From Thelonectria olida (lineage: Eukaryota > Ascomycota > Sordariomycetes > Hypocreales > Nectriaceae), in contig JAGPYM010000026.1 in NCBI GenBank assembly GCA_020736575.1, positions 1 through 64,000 on the forward strand: DNA of 64,000 nt. Direction: 5' to 3'. Shown here piece by piece: positions 33,577 to 46,126 of the stretch. The notes under the pieces are model-generated. The model had not been told where the DNA came from. It did not search any database and saw nothing but the letters and a program-made list of their open reading frames with translations. Positions within the stretch are counted from its first letter, which is position 1. Each line of letters starts with the position of its first letter. A program made the translations under genes and the position numbers.

Positions 33577-35679
33577 CTACTTGCAGCAGGCTTTACCGTG
33601 CTGCCAGTCAGCGACTCCTAGGCTCGGGTACGGGTAACCGGTGATTTCAATGAGTTCAGTCAAAGGGGTGACCTGCCCGTGGGTTGGGAAAACGCTGCGA
33701 ATGGCATTAGTAAGAAGCAAGCCTAACAGGATGGAAAATCTCACATAGCCTTATCTGTCAGACCGTCACCTAAAACCTGGTCCAGCCACTGTCGCATAAG
33801 TGCTTGGTCCGACTCTCCAGCAGACACGCCTGCCTGCCATACATCTGCCTCGAGAGCGACAACAGGCGACTTTGCCGTGGGACATTTCTCAGTAATGACA
33901 GCGTATGACCAGTCGGATGCGTGAGTCGTCTGGTGTTGCCACATGAACCAAGCCTGGATCTTGTTGTCGCTGTACACAAAGGGATGAGTGTCGCTGTCTC
34001 GAGTATTAGCTCTGGCATCAAGACGGATCATAGAGGGGTTATTACTTGAAGGTAACGAAAGTCGCGCCCGGGATGCTGGACCAGTGCGAAACAGCCATTT
34101 GAGGAACAATCAGCTTAGCACCAATAGCCACATACTCATCGACTCCTCCTGCATGATCGCGATGATGGTGGGTGGGCTAAGGGTTGAGTCAGTTGATCAC
34201 AAGTTAATAATATTCCATCTTGAATAACTTACCCAAACATGTGTGATGGGTTTCTTGATGTTCATTGCAACCCATTCAATCACCACTTTAGTCCATTGCG
34301 GGGGCGCATCGCAAATGATAACTTCATTCTCAAACTCCAGAATCATTTGCTTGACACCAAGCGTCTCGTTGTCGAACCTGAGCCAATGAACAAATGGGAG
34401 GTCAGCCAGAGGCGTCTCCACGATAAGGTCTTCGACTGTGTCGTTCTTGAACCCAGATCCCAGCATGTTGGAGTTGAACTCGCCGATGATTGCGTGAGAA
34501 ACTCCAGGAGCCTTCTTTGGTGCGGCCCTGGGGGCAAAGCTCTTGTCTTCCGAGATGCCGTCGAAGAATCTTTTCGAAAAGTGCGGGTTGAGCGTGATAT
34601 TTTCGACGATGAAATCCTCTAGCACGGCGTTGATATGTTGAGACGTGGCGTTGTATACTGTCTGGATGTTGTGAGGGAACTGGATGCCGTGCACAGCCTT
34701 GTATCCCGTCAGATAGAGGTCACTTGTCGAGCGACCGAAAACCGGGTGGTCCTCCCAGGTGCGCACGATGTAAGGAACCTTTGTTTTTGAGTGCATAATG
34801 ACGGTGATATCGCTCGACGAGTCGTGAACTGTCTTGAATCAGAATATGTATGAATAATGAGATAGCAATACGCACCAGCAAGCATGCGAATGCCATTGAT
34901 ATCCACCTCCATGCTTGAGATTGTGCGACTCTTTTTCATCTATCCGAATGTTAACTTGCGCCAACCTAATAATTTTGTCGGTTTCGCGCCTCACCTTGAG
35001 AAGAAGATGAGGTGACAGCATGTCACCATGGAGAACCAGATACTCAGCCAGCGCGGCTTTCCAGACAGTTAGCAGGCTTCACGACTAGAAATGAGTTCAA
35101 CATACAATCAGTGTAGCCAGATGCAAGATCAGGAGGCAGCCAAATCTGGTTGTTGCCCTTCACATAGCACGCGTAGCCATCATCCCCTCCTCGGACGACC
35201 AAGGAGAAGTCAAACAGGTCGAGCTTGGGGGAGGCCCATATCCAATAATCTGCAATTGCATTAGCACATTGGATTTGGGTTCAAATGGCATTGAACCTGT
35301 CGCTTACCGGAGGGAACAAAGCGACGGTCGATACGCTGCTGCAATTCACCCGAGTTCAACTGGAACGAGATGTTCTGTGATCCGGTAATGGCCACACCAA
35401 TGTCGGCTCTGTCAAAATCATAACTCTGCATGAGACTGCGAGATCGAAACTGGCTATTTTTCATTGTCAGATTATCCGCTACTAGAACCTGCGCGACATC
35501 TCTTACTTGGGAGCCTCGTATGTCACACCAGTGAGTTTCTTGATGGCTCGCTCGCCGCCAAGAGCCTTCAAAGCCTCATCAAGAATGGCATTAGGACTTG
35601 GAATCGTTTTCCGAATAGTGTTTGCCTCTGCCAGTGAAATCAATGACAAGGCAGAGACACAAAAGCCTGTGACCAGCAT
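33577..35679 (-). CDS. Secreted metallo-beta-lactamase-fold protein
   Basis: Nine minus-strand exons (35679-35507, 35453-35308, 35249-35106, 35056-34995, 34939-34876, 34828-34233, 34176-34046, 33993-33745, 33694-33577) join in phase to 560 residues. The N-terminus is a signal peptide (LVTGFCVSALSLISLAEA). The metallo-beta-lactamase motif H-x-H-x-D-H appears as THHHRDHAGG just after the sixth intron. A late FPTHGQVTPLTELIE probably supplies a further metal-ligand His. This fold hydrolyses lactones, thioesters, sulfates or other bonds with two zinc ions. The long N-terminal half (ILDEALKALGGERAIKKLTG and following beta-strands) resembles the pre-domain of extracellular MBL-fold proteins in fungi and bacteria. 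The substrate is unknown. A TATA box lies 100 bp upstream. It precedes an RTA1 gene and a Zn2Cys6 regulator, all on the minus strand. Confidence 0.85.
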
Positions 35680-36940
35680 CGTGTTTGAGGTTGTAGTATG
35701 TGTAGATAAGAATACGGGAGGAGTTGATGTTGATGAGAGTGGTTATCTAATCTCATAACCCAGGTTGTGATTTTATGAACTTATATACCGCTTCTCTTTT
35801 TCTCTCTTCCAGAAGGAATCCGCATCATTTCAAGGTCGGAAGTTTAGAAAGTACCGATTCAATCCCAAGGTGACGACGTCGGGGCTGAGCGAGCATTGAT
35901 TTGAAGCTTCATACCGGCAAAGCGAAAATTGCTACACACATCTGGTTAGCATCAGGGAGAGATGCCGTCGGTCCGTCAGCGCTAGATGCAAACCCAGTTG
36001 AATTAAGCTTCTTCTTCAGGCTGATCTTCCCGAGCGGTAGATGTTAACTCCCGCTCCCGCGACCCGAAATACGACGAGGTCTAATTATGGGAGATGGACT
36101 GTGGAGGCATTCATTTTAAACCGTCATGCTGGAAATTCTTCTGCATGCGGGCATGAAGGCCTCGTCACCGTCGCGATGCGGATATCGTCTCATCCCGCTC
36201 CACGATTGCGTGGCCATTCCTCCAGCTCATGCTGCGTGGCTTGGAGTATGAATTGGGTTTTGGGAATTGAACCGCAATTCGACTTGACTCAAGTAGAAAA
36301 GGTCTTGGACAATTATTCAAGCACACTAATACTCCATTGTAATCTGAGACAAGGGTTAATTACAGTCTCTTGCTTCGTGTTGTAGTTGGTAGAATTTGCC
36401 GCCATGGCAAGCAAGAGACAGCCTTTGCAGCTCGTGGGTGAGCTTGACCATTTACATAAGCCATGCCTTCCATCTGTCAAAGTCAATCAAATTTTGATGT
36501 GAGAAAACATCGACAAGCCTAAAATAAGGATCTCGTAGCCCTCCCAGTTGTGGTATTCATGCAAGTTTATTCGAAAATCCCCTCGCCCCAGACCATCACT
36601 AGGTCAATGCCGTGGCAAATGACTGTCAGTGACGACCGATCATCCACCAAAAGACAAATATGGGAGCTGGTGATACCAAAAAAGAGGACGGGGGAGGAAA
36701 TAACGAAGCATGAGCGAGTATCATCTATCTATAATTTGAATCGCCAACTCCAAAAAAACATACAACGACTTTACCCATATGTCCACCACTCACACTATAA
36801 TTACTACAGAACTCCCTCCTCTTGCCACTAATCGGCCTTCCTCATCTCCCGACCACTCTATCAGACATCTGGTCATGGATTTCTGCGGTATATTTAACGG
36901 CATTAGCACTGCCATCCTCGAGTGATAGTATGATCCAGCC
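35680..36940. other. Intergenic, MBL promoter to RTA1 3' end
   Basis: 1.26 kb with no convincing gene. Open frames of up to 114 codons (36041-36385) have no recognisable content. It contains the MBL promoter. Confidence 0.4.
35780..35787 (-). promoter_or_regulatory. TATA box of the MBL-fold gene
   Basis: Minus-strand TATATAAG about 100 bp before the ATG at 35679. Confidence 0.55.
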
Positions 36941-37904
36941 TCAAGCGTCAGTCAACTCGTACTCCTTCTCACCGCGCATCCTAAAGTTCGCCTCTTTCCA
37001 GCGACCCTGAAATGCCACACCTGGGTGCCAGATGGCAAGACAGACGGTAGCAATGAGAACCATGGCTCCCTCGAGTATCATCAAGGCGACTTCGTCGTTG
37101 GCAAGCTTGCTGTTGAGTCCATTGCTAAGCTCTGCGACTCGGAAACTAGTGCGAATAAGAATGCAAAGCGTGGCAATTGACAACCCTAGCCGCGGTCAGA
37201 GGCTTTCTAAACGTATCCAAATAGTAGGGAAATCCTTACCGATGAGGAAACGCTGGAATTTGTGCGAGTTCTGAAGATGTTCGAAATTGGGGTTCCATTG
37301 CCCTCGCTTGTGAACCACGGTCCATGCAAATTCGCACGCAAGACCAATGAACACGGTGATGGCAACGAGATGCACAATCAATCCCGCCTTCATGATTGCG
37401 AGTCCGGTGTCTAACTTGGCAGGATCGTCGCTACCCAAGATTGAGCCTCCCGAGGCCTGTAGGATGAGGGCAAAAAAGTCGAATAGCATAAATGTGATGG
37501 TATACACGCGGGGTTGAAAGCGTGAAAGATGCTGTCCATAAACGGAAATGATTCTGGCGAGGCACAAATAAATGGAAGCACTGAAGAAGGCTGGCCCAAT
37601 TGTGAGGGTAACGATATTCCTGGCTACTGTTAGCGGTCGATTGGAACAAAGTCTCATGCTGTGCTTCAATCTCTGTCTCAATGGGCAAGGATGTACGGTA
37701 CACTTACATGAGAAATCCATCCCCTCTATCGTGCATATACACTCGAGCCGAATATCCTATAAATTCAAGAACATGGCCGCAGAACATGCCAAATAAAAAG
37801 CCCCATGTCTTGTGTCGAATACCCAACCAGATTTCAGGTATAAGAAGAGTGGCGTGGCAAGCGAGGTAGAAAGCATTGCCTCCAAGGTTGGGTGAATCGA
37901 TCAT
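36941..37904 (-). CDS. RTA1-like seven-TM membrane protein
   Basis: Three minus-strand exons (37904-37708, 37619-37240, 37185-36941) encode 273 residues with about seven hydrophobic spans. Characteristic parts are LGIRHKTWGFLFGMFCGHVLEFIGY, IGPAFFSASIYLCLARII, and SFRVAELSNG, the last a hallmark of the RTA1 (resistance to aminocholesterol) family, given here as short segments. Yeast relatives (Rta1, Rsb1) act in lipid movement and resistance to sterol-active toxins; fungal paralogues often sit in detoxification or metabolite clusters. The start was set at 37904 because it is the first ATG after a TATAAA at 38048, in good context (CACCATG). The upstream frame stays open without ATG. The N-terminus is shorter than in many relatives, the C-terminus a short hydrophilic tail. 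Confidence 0.87.
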
Positions 37905-38829
37905 GGTGTCGCGAGATGGAAACAGCAGACTATAAGAAAGGTATATCGAAGTGGAGTTGGTCAAGTTGGGCCAGTTTGAAGAAGAGCTTGAATGTATTAG
38001 TGTGAATGTTTCTATCTCGTCCTTAGCTGATTGCTGGGAGAGGATGATTTATAGATAACTTGCCCATCACTTGTGATCGAGCCCAAGCAAGGGGCATCTT
38101 GGGTTAATCTCGGAGTGTGCGAATGGTTTCATCAGGCATCGTGAAAACCATGCACCACAAAGTCCCCATGCGGCCTTCTCCAGGGCCCTAGCGTAGAATT
38201 TTCCTGCGTTAGTGATGCGTATCTTGGGGCTGAGCTTGAATTGTCGTCTCTTTCGTTCGCAGATGGATCCGTTCTGGCTGACAAAGCCGAGAGCGCGGGA
38301 CTTGATATCTACCGCGATTCAAGAGAACCTCAGATACAGCTATGTAGACACATTATCCAAACCGCCATCGCGTCGGAGGATTTACATCATTCAAGCCACG
38401 GCATGATTCCTGAACCGCGTGGCAATGCCGCGTCTCACGCCTCAGGCATGACTCCCTACATGACCCTGACAGCAAGTCGTTCCAGCGGGATCATCCTGCT
38501 TCGAAATCTAAGAGTGGGTATCAATTGTTTCCAAGAATTAACCCGGTACATGGTGTGAGCTATATTTAGTTACTCCTTACACCTCGACCCGATCCCTAGG
38601 GCTGAGCGAAATCTCGGAATCAGTCCCACGCTCTTACTCTTTAATGTCGAAGGTTCCTGAGCCTAAAACGAACTCAACCATGACGTGGCGATGAAGTCCA
38701 GATGTGCAAACAAATTCCTTATCTTGATCATTAATTACCTGTTCATACATATTGATTATCCTACCTTGGTACAATATCGCTCCTTCAAACTAGGCTCAAA
38801 CTCGCTAAGACCGCAAATAGAAAATCCAA
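37905..38829. other. Intergenic, RTA1 promoter to regulator 3' end
   Basis: 920 bp with the RTA1 promoter and the 3' region of the Zn2Cys6 gene. Plus-strand open frames at 38212-38558 have no recognisable features. Confidence 0.4.
38048..38053 (-). promoter_or_regulatory. TATA box of the RTA1-like gene
   Basis: Minus-strand TATAAA about 145 bp before the chosen ATG. Because no other ATG lies between them, it supports 37904 as the start. Confidence 0.5.
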
Positions 38830-40960
38830 TCAACTCCATGAATTAGGTGGAATAAAATTAACCGGACCATTTCCAAATATTTGGTCCAAAAATGCCATGG
38901 CTGTTTCGTCAGGCAATCCGTCCGAAGTGAGGCAAACATCTGACCACTCTGGGACCGTGATGGAAGACTGCACATGATCCTGAGGGTAGTAGTTCAAAGG
39001 CCCGTTATTGTCACCAGCATGATACTGCATTGCCTCATCGGCATGCGGTCCTACCTTCTGAGTCTCGCGTCTCTCGTCGTTGATTCCCAGCAGAGGCTCA
39101 ATCGTTGCATTTTCTCGCAGTCCCGGGTCCAAAGACTGGCTCCGATGCCAGTTGGAAAGCTGATGAAGCACGAAATGGAAGAGACGGGGCAAATGGAACT
39201 TCTTCATTTGAGAAGCCGAACCAAGCCTCCGAATAAGGCGATCAATGGTATCCATGGTGGCCGAACCTGGGTGGCTCGGTGTGTCGACAGATAATTCCAA
39301 TTTGATGAGGACCACGACGGCGTGCATCATTCTAACGTAAAGAATTACTGGAATCTGTCTCAACGTCTCGTCCGTGTACGCGAGAAAAGAATTCAGAAGG
39401 CCTTGAGACGAGGATATACATTGTTCGCGAACGAGGGTCGATTCGGAAGATGTTTGGAAGTGCTCGTGCGTGGTGTTGTGGATCGCATAGGGAGGACGAA
39501 AGTCGTCAAGCTTGTGAGAACCGTAGAGCGCCGGTTCATGAAGCACCAACAGGACCATGTAGTAATGGATTTCCATAGCCCCTAGTTGTGTCAGCATAGT
39601 CGTTCTCCTCGACACACTTAGGCCGCGACTCACCATTCAAGAGCAGTTGCGGGGTGGACTGCTTCCATTGGGTTACTTGCTCAATACAGCGTTCAATAAT
39701 AAAACGGTTGCGAGTGTCGGATATGTCAATATGCTGCTTGTCTTCTAGTCCAACAATGGACAAGCTCTCCTCGGCAAGTCTGTGGAGGCGGCTCCATGCG
39801 ACGAGCCTTTGATCGTTCAGAGAGGGGTTGGGAACGGTGTCCAAGACATGGAGGCAGTCCGTCACCCACGAGCCATACCTAAGCACGCTTGGTCGACGAA
39901 ACGAAATGGCCACACTGTACTTCAATCAGATTGGGAATAGTTCGGCGCGTCGAGAGCTCTTACCTTGAGCACAAAAAGTAGGTTGCTAGGAACGTCCTGC
40001 AGAGCTCGATAAGGTGGTCGCTGGGTGTTTCCGAGGGATCCCTCGACGAAGGTATCTTGTACTCGGGTTCGTTAGATGAGCGCAAGTCTATGACTATGGT
40101 CGCTGCCATGTTGATGGTGTGGTTGAACTTGAGGTTCTGGAACTTCTTCGGTGGGTGGTTCCAGGTTGCCAAGATCAGCGTAGCTTGGATCAACTGAAGC
40201 GACCTGTTTCCTAGTATCATGACCTCGTGTACCAGGTAACGCTCAGTGTCTTTGAACAAGGTTTCCCACAGTTCTGGCTTGACGCTGCTGCATGCAGCTG
40301 TAAGGGCGGCGCGGAATAGGGCTGGAAGTTCCGCCCTGACATGGCCCCATATCTGCGGAGGGGGCGGTGATACCAGTGGATACAGAGGGGCGAAGTGGTC
40401 ATGGAAAACGCGGTACAGTTCCCCGGCTTCATCAAGAGTGATGAGGCCTTGGGCAATAGGGTCGCCTGTCGAGTCTTCTGGCGTTGACTGCAAGACTGAG
40501 GGGTGATCCAAGTCGGTGCTTTGAGCTGAGTCGCCTGGGGACGAGCTATCCGCCGAATTCCCTCCTCTGGCAACAGCAGCCTGAAGCCCCTCAATCTTAC
40601 GTTCAAGGTCTCTGATTCGAGTTTCGTTCCTCTCCCTCTTTTTTCTGATGGCGGGGGGTTCGAATAGGCACGGAAGCGAGAGTTTGGAGCATCTTTGGCA
40701 TTGTCCAATCGAGTTGTCGTAGATACACTTGATCTTCCTGATCCTACAAGCCTGTGATCCGAATGCCGAAATTAGCTACGTGCAAAGTACGGGGTTCAGA
40801 GCGAGCAAGGGTTTCAGGGGGGTGTGGATGGGGCGAAAGGGCGGGAGGTTGGCGGATGCAGATCACCCACCTGGCATGTGCGGTTCAGCTTTACCGCTGC
40901 GGCATTTGAAGCTGCAGCATTGAACGAATAAGGATGAAGTCCGTTGGTTGCTTGGTTCAT
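38830..40960 (-). CDS. Zn2Cys6 fungal transcription factor
   Basis: Four minus-strand exons (40960-40871, 40751-39964, 39914-39634, 39581-38830) encode 636 residues. The zinc cluster C-x2-C-x6-C-x8-C-x2-C-x6-C (first Cys in RTCQ, then ACRIRKIKC, QCQRC, LSLPC) is split by the first intron of 119 bp, the longest in this gene. A basic linker and heptad-like RIRDLERKIEGLQAAV coiled coil suggest dimer binding to CGG half-sites. The middle region (LYRVFHDHFAPLYPLV and following) matches the fungal-specific transcription-factor domain. The acidic C-terminus around PDETAMAFLDQIFGNGP may be an activation region. As the nearest regulator to the RTA1 and MBL-fold genes on the same strand it may control them; that is inference. 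Confidence 0.9.
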
Positions 40961-43364
40961 GGCGAAGACATTCAATTGCATGCAGACGAGAGAAGTGCCG
41001 GAACTGGGACGAAGCCTGAATCAGAGCTGATGACGGTAATTAAGCATGAGCCGCGGGTGGACCGCGGTACTTGCTAACTCCCGCTCTCCGACTGATCTGC
41101 GCTTGGGGAAATAAAGTGCTGACGTAAGAGTCGAAAACCGAGAACGCGAGAGAGAATCACACCTGATGCGTAATGATGACTGAGTCTTGAGCCGGATGGA
41201 CAATCGAACGACCGTCTCTGTGGCTTGGTCTACGCGTACGCATGCTTCTCGAACAGCTCATAGCCTTCTCTGCATCGTGCATACTGCATAGCTAGTCGCT
41301 ACGAGGTTTCTATTAATGTGTGGGTGGAATGGAGTCATCCCATTGACTATGACATTTGTGGCACAATGATTCCAAAGTCGATAACGAGTATGAACAAGGA
41401 GGGGATCCGGCGTTGAGAGAAAGGATTATTGGAAAATGAAAAAATACATCTTCACTTGCAAGGGCTGTACGACGTTTCAATAGTAATCACTCGCATCCCA
41501 CTTTGCATGTGTGCTCTAGGGTAACCGCACGTATGAGACGTGTTATGCAATTCCATCACATGGCAACCCAGAGGCTAGTTCATGTTCTCCCTCTTATTGA
41601 TTCACTCGTATAGTAGTTTATGATATGGGTTTATCATTCTAGCCCCTGAGAAGATGCTATAGTCTGGTTAGCAAATGGTCCTTCACTTCGATTCGACGGA
41701 ATGCCGTAGTTGAAGTCATCCTGGGTGACCCTGAAGGCGCGGCAGTGACGCACTTATAAAGACACATCAGGCTTCGAAGGTGATGTCACTAAACCGATGC
41801 CTTTGAAATATCCACTACAGTTTTAGTTCGACATGCAACTGTGTTTCTTTATGAGCCCATCCATCAGTATGCTCTGGTCAACTTACTACTAACTGTTCAA
41901 CAGCGCGACATTAGTGATAGCACGCCTCAGAGAACGAGTTCTGAAGTACCTGAAGGGTCACAATCGCCGCATTATTCGATACCGAGGGGCAAGAAACTCC
42001 ATATACAAACTCTCAATTGGGCTTTTATAGCAGGGCAATAGCGAAGTGTCTCCTGCCCCTGTACCTTCATAGGTCAGCCAGGAAGTCATTCTTACATATA
42101 ATCTTGAGACTCTGTAACTGTAGTCTAAACTATCAATGTCGAAGTGCCCGTCGGTCGTGCTACAAATGTGAACTGGTTGGAACTTAACAGTGGGAAGGAT
42201 TTACGGGGGTCTCGGGAGCAATTCCGCTTCCTGCGCGGCGTCATCTATGTAGATTAATTATACCTTGTAAGCCAGAGTTCCAAGTTGATGAAGATTCTGC
42301 CTTTCTATGGCATGGGCCTTTGCAAGTGAAATCGGGAACTTCCATACCCGATGGCGTGTTGCATTGATCGGAGTGTCGGATCCTCGGGGTCCATATCGAC
42401 TGAGATTCGTGTTGATGCCGCTGCGGCGAGTTTGCGGCCCGCAGCGCCGCATCGCCGCAATGTCGTCGATGGACACTGGCTGGAGGCAAATGCCGCAGCG
42501 GCCATCCGCATCCTGCGCATGCGGCAGGCGTTGGCAAAAAACTCTGTGAGAATGTTTGGTTGGGCAATTCTCGCTGCTGAACAACGGGAGCTCCAATTAT
42601 CTTGTCAATGCCGTTCAATAATGTAACGAGAGCACGACTTCGGAATTTCTCGCGGTTTGCTCGGGATCCTCTCCATGCCCGTCGAGGTTCTAATACGATC
42701 TTACTACAGGTTGTTCCACAATTAAGAGGTGTTTATTCAGGTATCTCAAATACCTACTTACTGGTGAAAGGGGTTTAAATTGCTAAGAAATTGATTATGA
42801 GCGTCTACTTGATTACTGTTTTGCCAAGTTCGTGCACTATCATAGTAATGGTGTAACTAGATATCGCGATCTTTACCATAGGAGCGCCAATAATGAGTGT
42901 TCTTGAGATGTTAATGTATGCTCGACGAATAAGCCCATCACTATAGCTCCGAGTGTGGGGCGGAATAGAGACCCCCGAGCTCAGATCTTGTACTAGGAAG
43001 TTGACCCTACTGCGCTGTTTAGTACTGTCATGGGATGCCTGTTGTTGTACTGGCTCTTACGTACATAGAATGCCTTTCGAACAGCTTGTCCGGATCAGGC
43101 CGTGACAGTGGATTGTATCAGCAACATGAGCTTAGTCAAGACCCTCCGAGATTGCCCGTCACAATCCTACCTCCCGGGGAGCCTTCAGTTCCTGGATCAA
43201 AAGTTCACACATGTGATGTCTACAAGGTAGCTCTTCCCTACATATAAAGAGACATGAACTTCCTTCCATTCAAAGAGCTTTCTCATCACTCACCCTCAAC
43301 AACAAAGACAAAGCTACATAAATCATCTCTAATTCCTAGATTTCGCCCTTGCAAATCTCTCAAA
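40961..43364. other. 2.4-kb intergenic region
   Basis: No convincing gene. It contains the regulator's promoter at one end and the cyanide hydratase promoter at the other. A GC-rich patch at 42400-42540 (CGCCGC and GCGGC words) gives open frames on both strands of 70-125 codons without recognisable domains; it stands out from its AT-moderate surroundings. Confidence 0.45.
43243..43248 (+). promoter_or_regulatory. TATA box of cyanide hydratase gene
   Basis: TATAAA lies about 117 bp before the ATG, followed by a C/A-rich leader (CATCACTCACCCTCAACAAC). Confidence 0.55.
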
Positions 43365-44514
43365 ATGGCCATCACCAAGTACAAGGCAGCTGCAGTCACC
43401 TCGGAGCCCGGAGTAAGGCTTTCTGAAACCTAACAAAGAGTGCTGTTACTGACTTGATCTAGTGGTTTGACCTGGAGGCTGGTGTCAAGAAGACCATTGA
43501 CTTCATCAACGAAGCTGGGCAAGCTGGCTGCAAGCTGGTCGCCTTCCCTGAAGTTTGTATGTATTTTTCATGATCATCGAGCTCACAAGGCAGCTGACTC
43601 TCTAAGGGATCCCCGGCTACCCTTATTGGATGTGGAAGGTCACGTACCTTCAGTCCCTGCCGATGCTCAAGAAGTACCGTGAGAACTCGATGGCGGTTGA
43701 TTCCGAAGAGATGCGCCGAATTCGCCGCGCGGCCCGCGACAACCAGATCTTTGTTTCGCTGGGCTTCTCCGAGATTGACCATGCCACTCTCTACCTGTCG
43801 CAGGTGCTGATTGGCCCTGACGGAGCTGTCATCAACCACCGCCGCAAGATTAAGCCCACTCACGTGGAGAAGCTCGTTTACGGCGACGGCTCCGGCGACA
43901 CCTTCATGTCTGTGTCTGAGACGGAGATTGGTCGTGTTGGCCAGCTCAACTGCTGGGAGAACATGAACCCCTTCCTCAAGTCTCTCAACGTTTCGGCCGG
44001 TGAGCAAGTTCACATTGCCGGCTGGCCCGTGTACCCAGGCATCGAGCGCCAAGTTGCCCCGGATCCGGCGACTAACTACGCCGACACGGCATCTGACTTG
44101 GTGACACCTGCGTACGCCATCGAGACCGGCACTTGGACCCTCGCACCCTTCCAGCGCCTGTCGGTTGAGGGTTTGCGCAAGAACACCCCCGAAGGTGTCG
44201 AGCCCGAGACGGACGTGACTCCCTACAACGGCCATGCGCGCATCTACCGACCCGACGGAAGCTTGGTTGTCAAACCCGAGAAGGACTTTGATGGATTGCT
44301 GTTTGTTGACATTGACTTGAACGAAACACACCTTACCAAAGTCTTGGCCGATTTCGCAGGTCACTATATGCGTCCGGATCTGATCCGCCTCTTGGTTGAT
44401 ACTCGCCGTAAGGAGCTCGTCACCGAAGCCGATGGCGCTACGTCGATTGAGACGTACAGCACTAGACAGCGACTGGGACTGGACCGACCTCTCAGCGAGG
44501 AGGAGGGAGCCTAG
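43365..44514 (+). CDS. cht: Cyanide hydratase (nitrilase superfamily)
   Basis: Three exons (43365-43412, 43463-43556, 43607-44514) encode 349 residues. The sequence begins [19 protein letters not shown] and reads through [20 protein letters not shown] and [20 protein letters not shown], segments characteristic of fungal cyanide hydratases. The nitrilase triad is present: Glu46 in AFPEV, Lys128 in [10 protein letters not shown] and Cys163 in GQLNCWENM. The enzyme converts HCN plus water to formamide and forms helical oligomers in the cytosol. In fungi it protects against cyanide released by plants or made internally and is typically strongly induced by cyanide. The related arylnitrilase function is less likely given the close match to the hydratase pattern. 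No lesions; the usual C-terminal extension ([18 protein letters not shown]) is intact. Confidence 0.93.
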
Positions 44515-46126
44515 AGACGAAGTTACTTTACCTGATCATTGTCGATCTACCACACGAGGTATCGTCTGGGACCGGATGAACTCTCTTCAAGACGGAAGTA
44601 GCTTGAAGCACGAAAATGATAGGTAGATCGACGAATAGGTAGCATTAGTAAATATTTTCACTCTCCTCTCTGCTTTTGTGTACAAAGCTATAAGACCCTT
44701 TGGTGCCTTATATATCTACAGCTTGCTAATTAAAGACTATGAAGTGTTTGCCTACACAACTGTCAGTTTAAGTTCATCATTATCTTGGGGGCCACTGATT
44801 CGCAATTACTGATGATGCTATGTTCGCTATCAATTAAGCCTCGATTTTTCCATTCAATTATATTCTCTGGCGTTCTCACCTCAAAACGGCCTAGCAGGCT
44901 ACGTTTTCCACGCGTCCTTGTCCTGTTGCGCACAAGACATTCACGTGGAACGAAATATCTCGTGCAATTGGTACCGACTGCTTGGGGTCCAGCATACGAT
45001 AACTGGCTCTATTACTACGACAGAGAGATGCTTTCCGACTTTCAAGACTGCGCGAGCCAAGCTGTCGTTGCCGACGTGTGCTGAGGAATCTAAACACTCC
45101 GAGTATGAATCTAGAGATTCTGATTCTAGACACTGTATACGGCAGAAACGCAGCACCTTTGTTTTGCCTCAAATCGTAGGACGATAACTAGATTTGGGTA
45201 ATAGATACAACACTTAACTACGTACATTCGATAGATGGACCCAATTCAGCCAGCCACCACGACCCCAATTCTGAATGAGGGGTGGGAGAACCATTGAATC
45301 ATTGCGCCCCGATCCATCAAAACACGGGGCAGAGGGCCCATCGAATGAATGGTGCAACCAAAACAGAATGGACAACTATCTATTTATTGAGCCCGTGCAT
45401 TCGTGGCTATGCCTATTAAATCCGTAAACTGCATGATATTCATCAGATGATAGCGGTCAGCTCGGCTAAGTCCGCAACTAGAACTATTCCAGTTGAACAT
45501 GGAGTAATGCGCCGTAAACCTACTGCTGGGCCACCCAGCCCATCTTATCACATTGGCTCATGAAGCCTCTGCGCGTGAGAGAGCAGATAGTTGACCCCTC
45601 TTCTCGACCCAGCTGGACACACGATTGCCTTGGCAATCGTATAATAGATGGCTCGTCCTATGAAGCCAAGAATCTAGCCAACAATTCAGTCAGCCACAAC
45701 CCTGATCCGGAGGTTAGGTCCGGGAAGACCTGCTCCTTTTGAGCTGCCATGGACGGACAACGGCGGGTTGAAGATGCCTGTTTGTCGTTAGACTTTATCT
45801 TATGCCTTGAATAGTAACTGGATGGTATTCTGTGACGAGATTAGTCTGGTGATGAATGGCTTAGACTCATCCAAAAAGATGCCGTGGAGCCAAGAGTGGC
45901 ACTTGACTGGTCCAGCAGGGGCAGCATTCCAATAATATTGAGCACACTTCGTATTCAACTTGCTCGTTTATCGCTGGTTCTACAGATATATAAATTTCGA
46001 AACCGCACGTTGGTCTCCCTAGCAATCCTTACACATCCTCCACGGTTCCCATTCTCATACCACCCCGACGCACTATTGAAAGAAAATCTGCAGACCTGAG
46101 GTTGCTTCTTAACAATACCCTCAGCC
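44515..46126. other. 1.6-kb intergenic region
   Basis: No convincing gene. Open frames of 60-99 codons between 44785 and 45742 lack recognisable features. The segment ends with the TATA box and leader of the small PD-(D/E)XK-like gene. Confidence 0.4.
45987..45994 (+). promoter_or_regulatory. TATA box of the PD-(D/E)XK-like gene
   Basis: TATATAAA lies 133 bp before the ATG at 46127, supporting that this small open frame is transcribed. Confidence 0.5.

Noticed and set aside
42241..42626. Gene on either strand in the GC-rich island
   Set aside because: Frames on both strands are open simultaneously, which is expected from composition, and none shows a domain or start context.
43459..44364. 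301-codon minus-strand frame
   Set aside because: Antisense shadow of the cyanide hydratase coding sequence.
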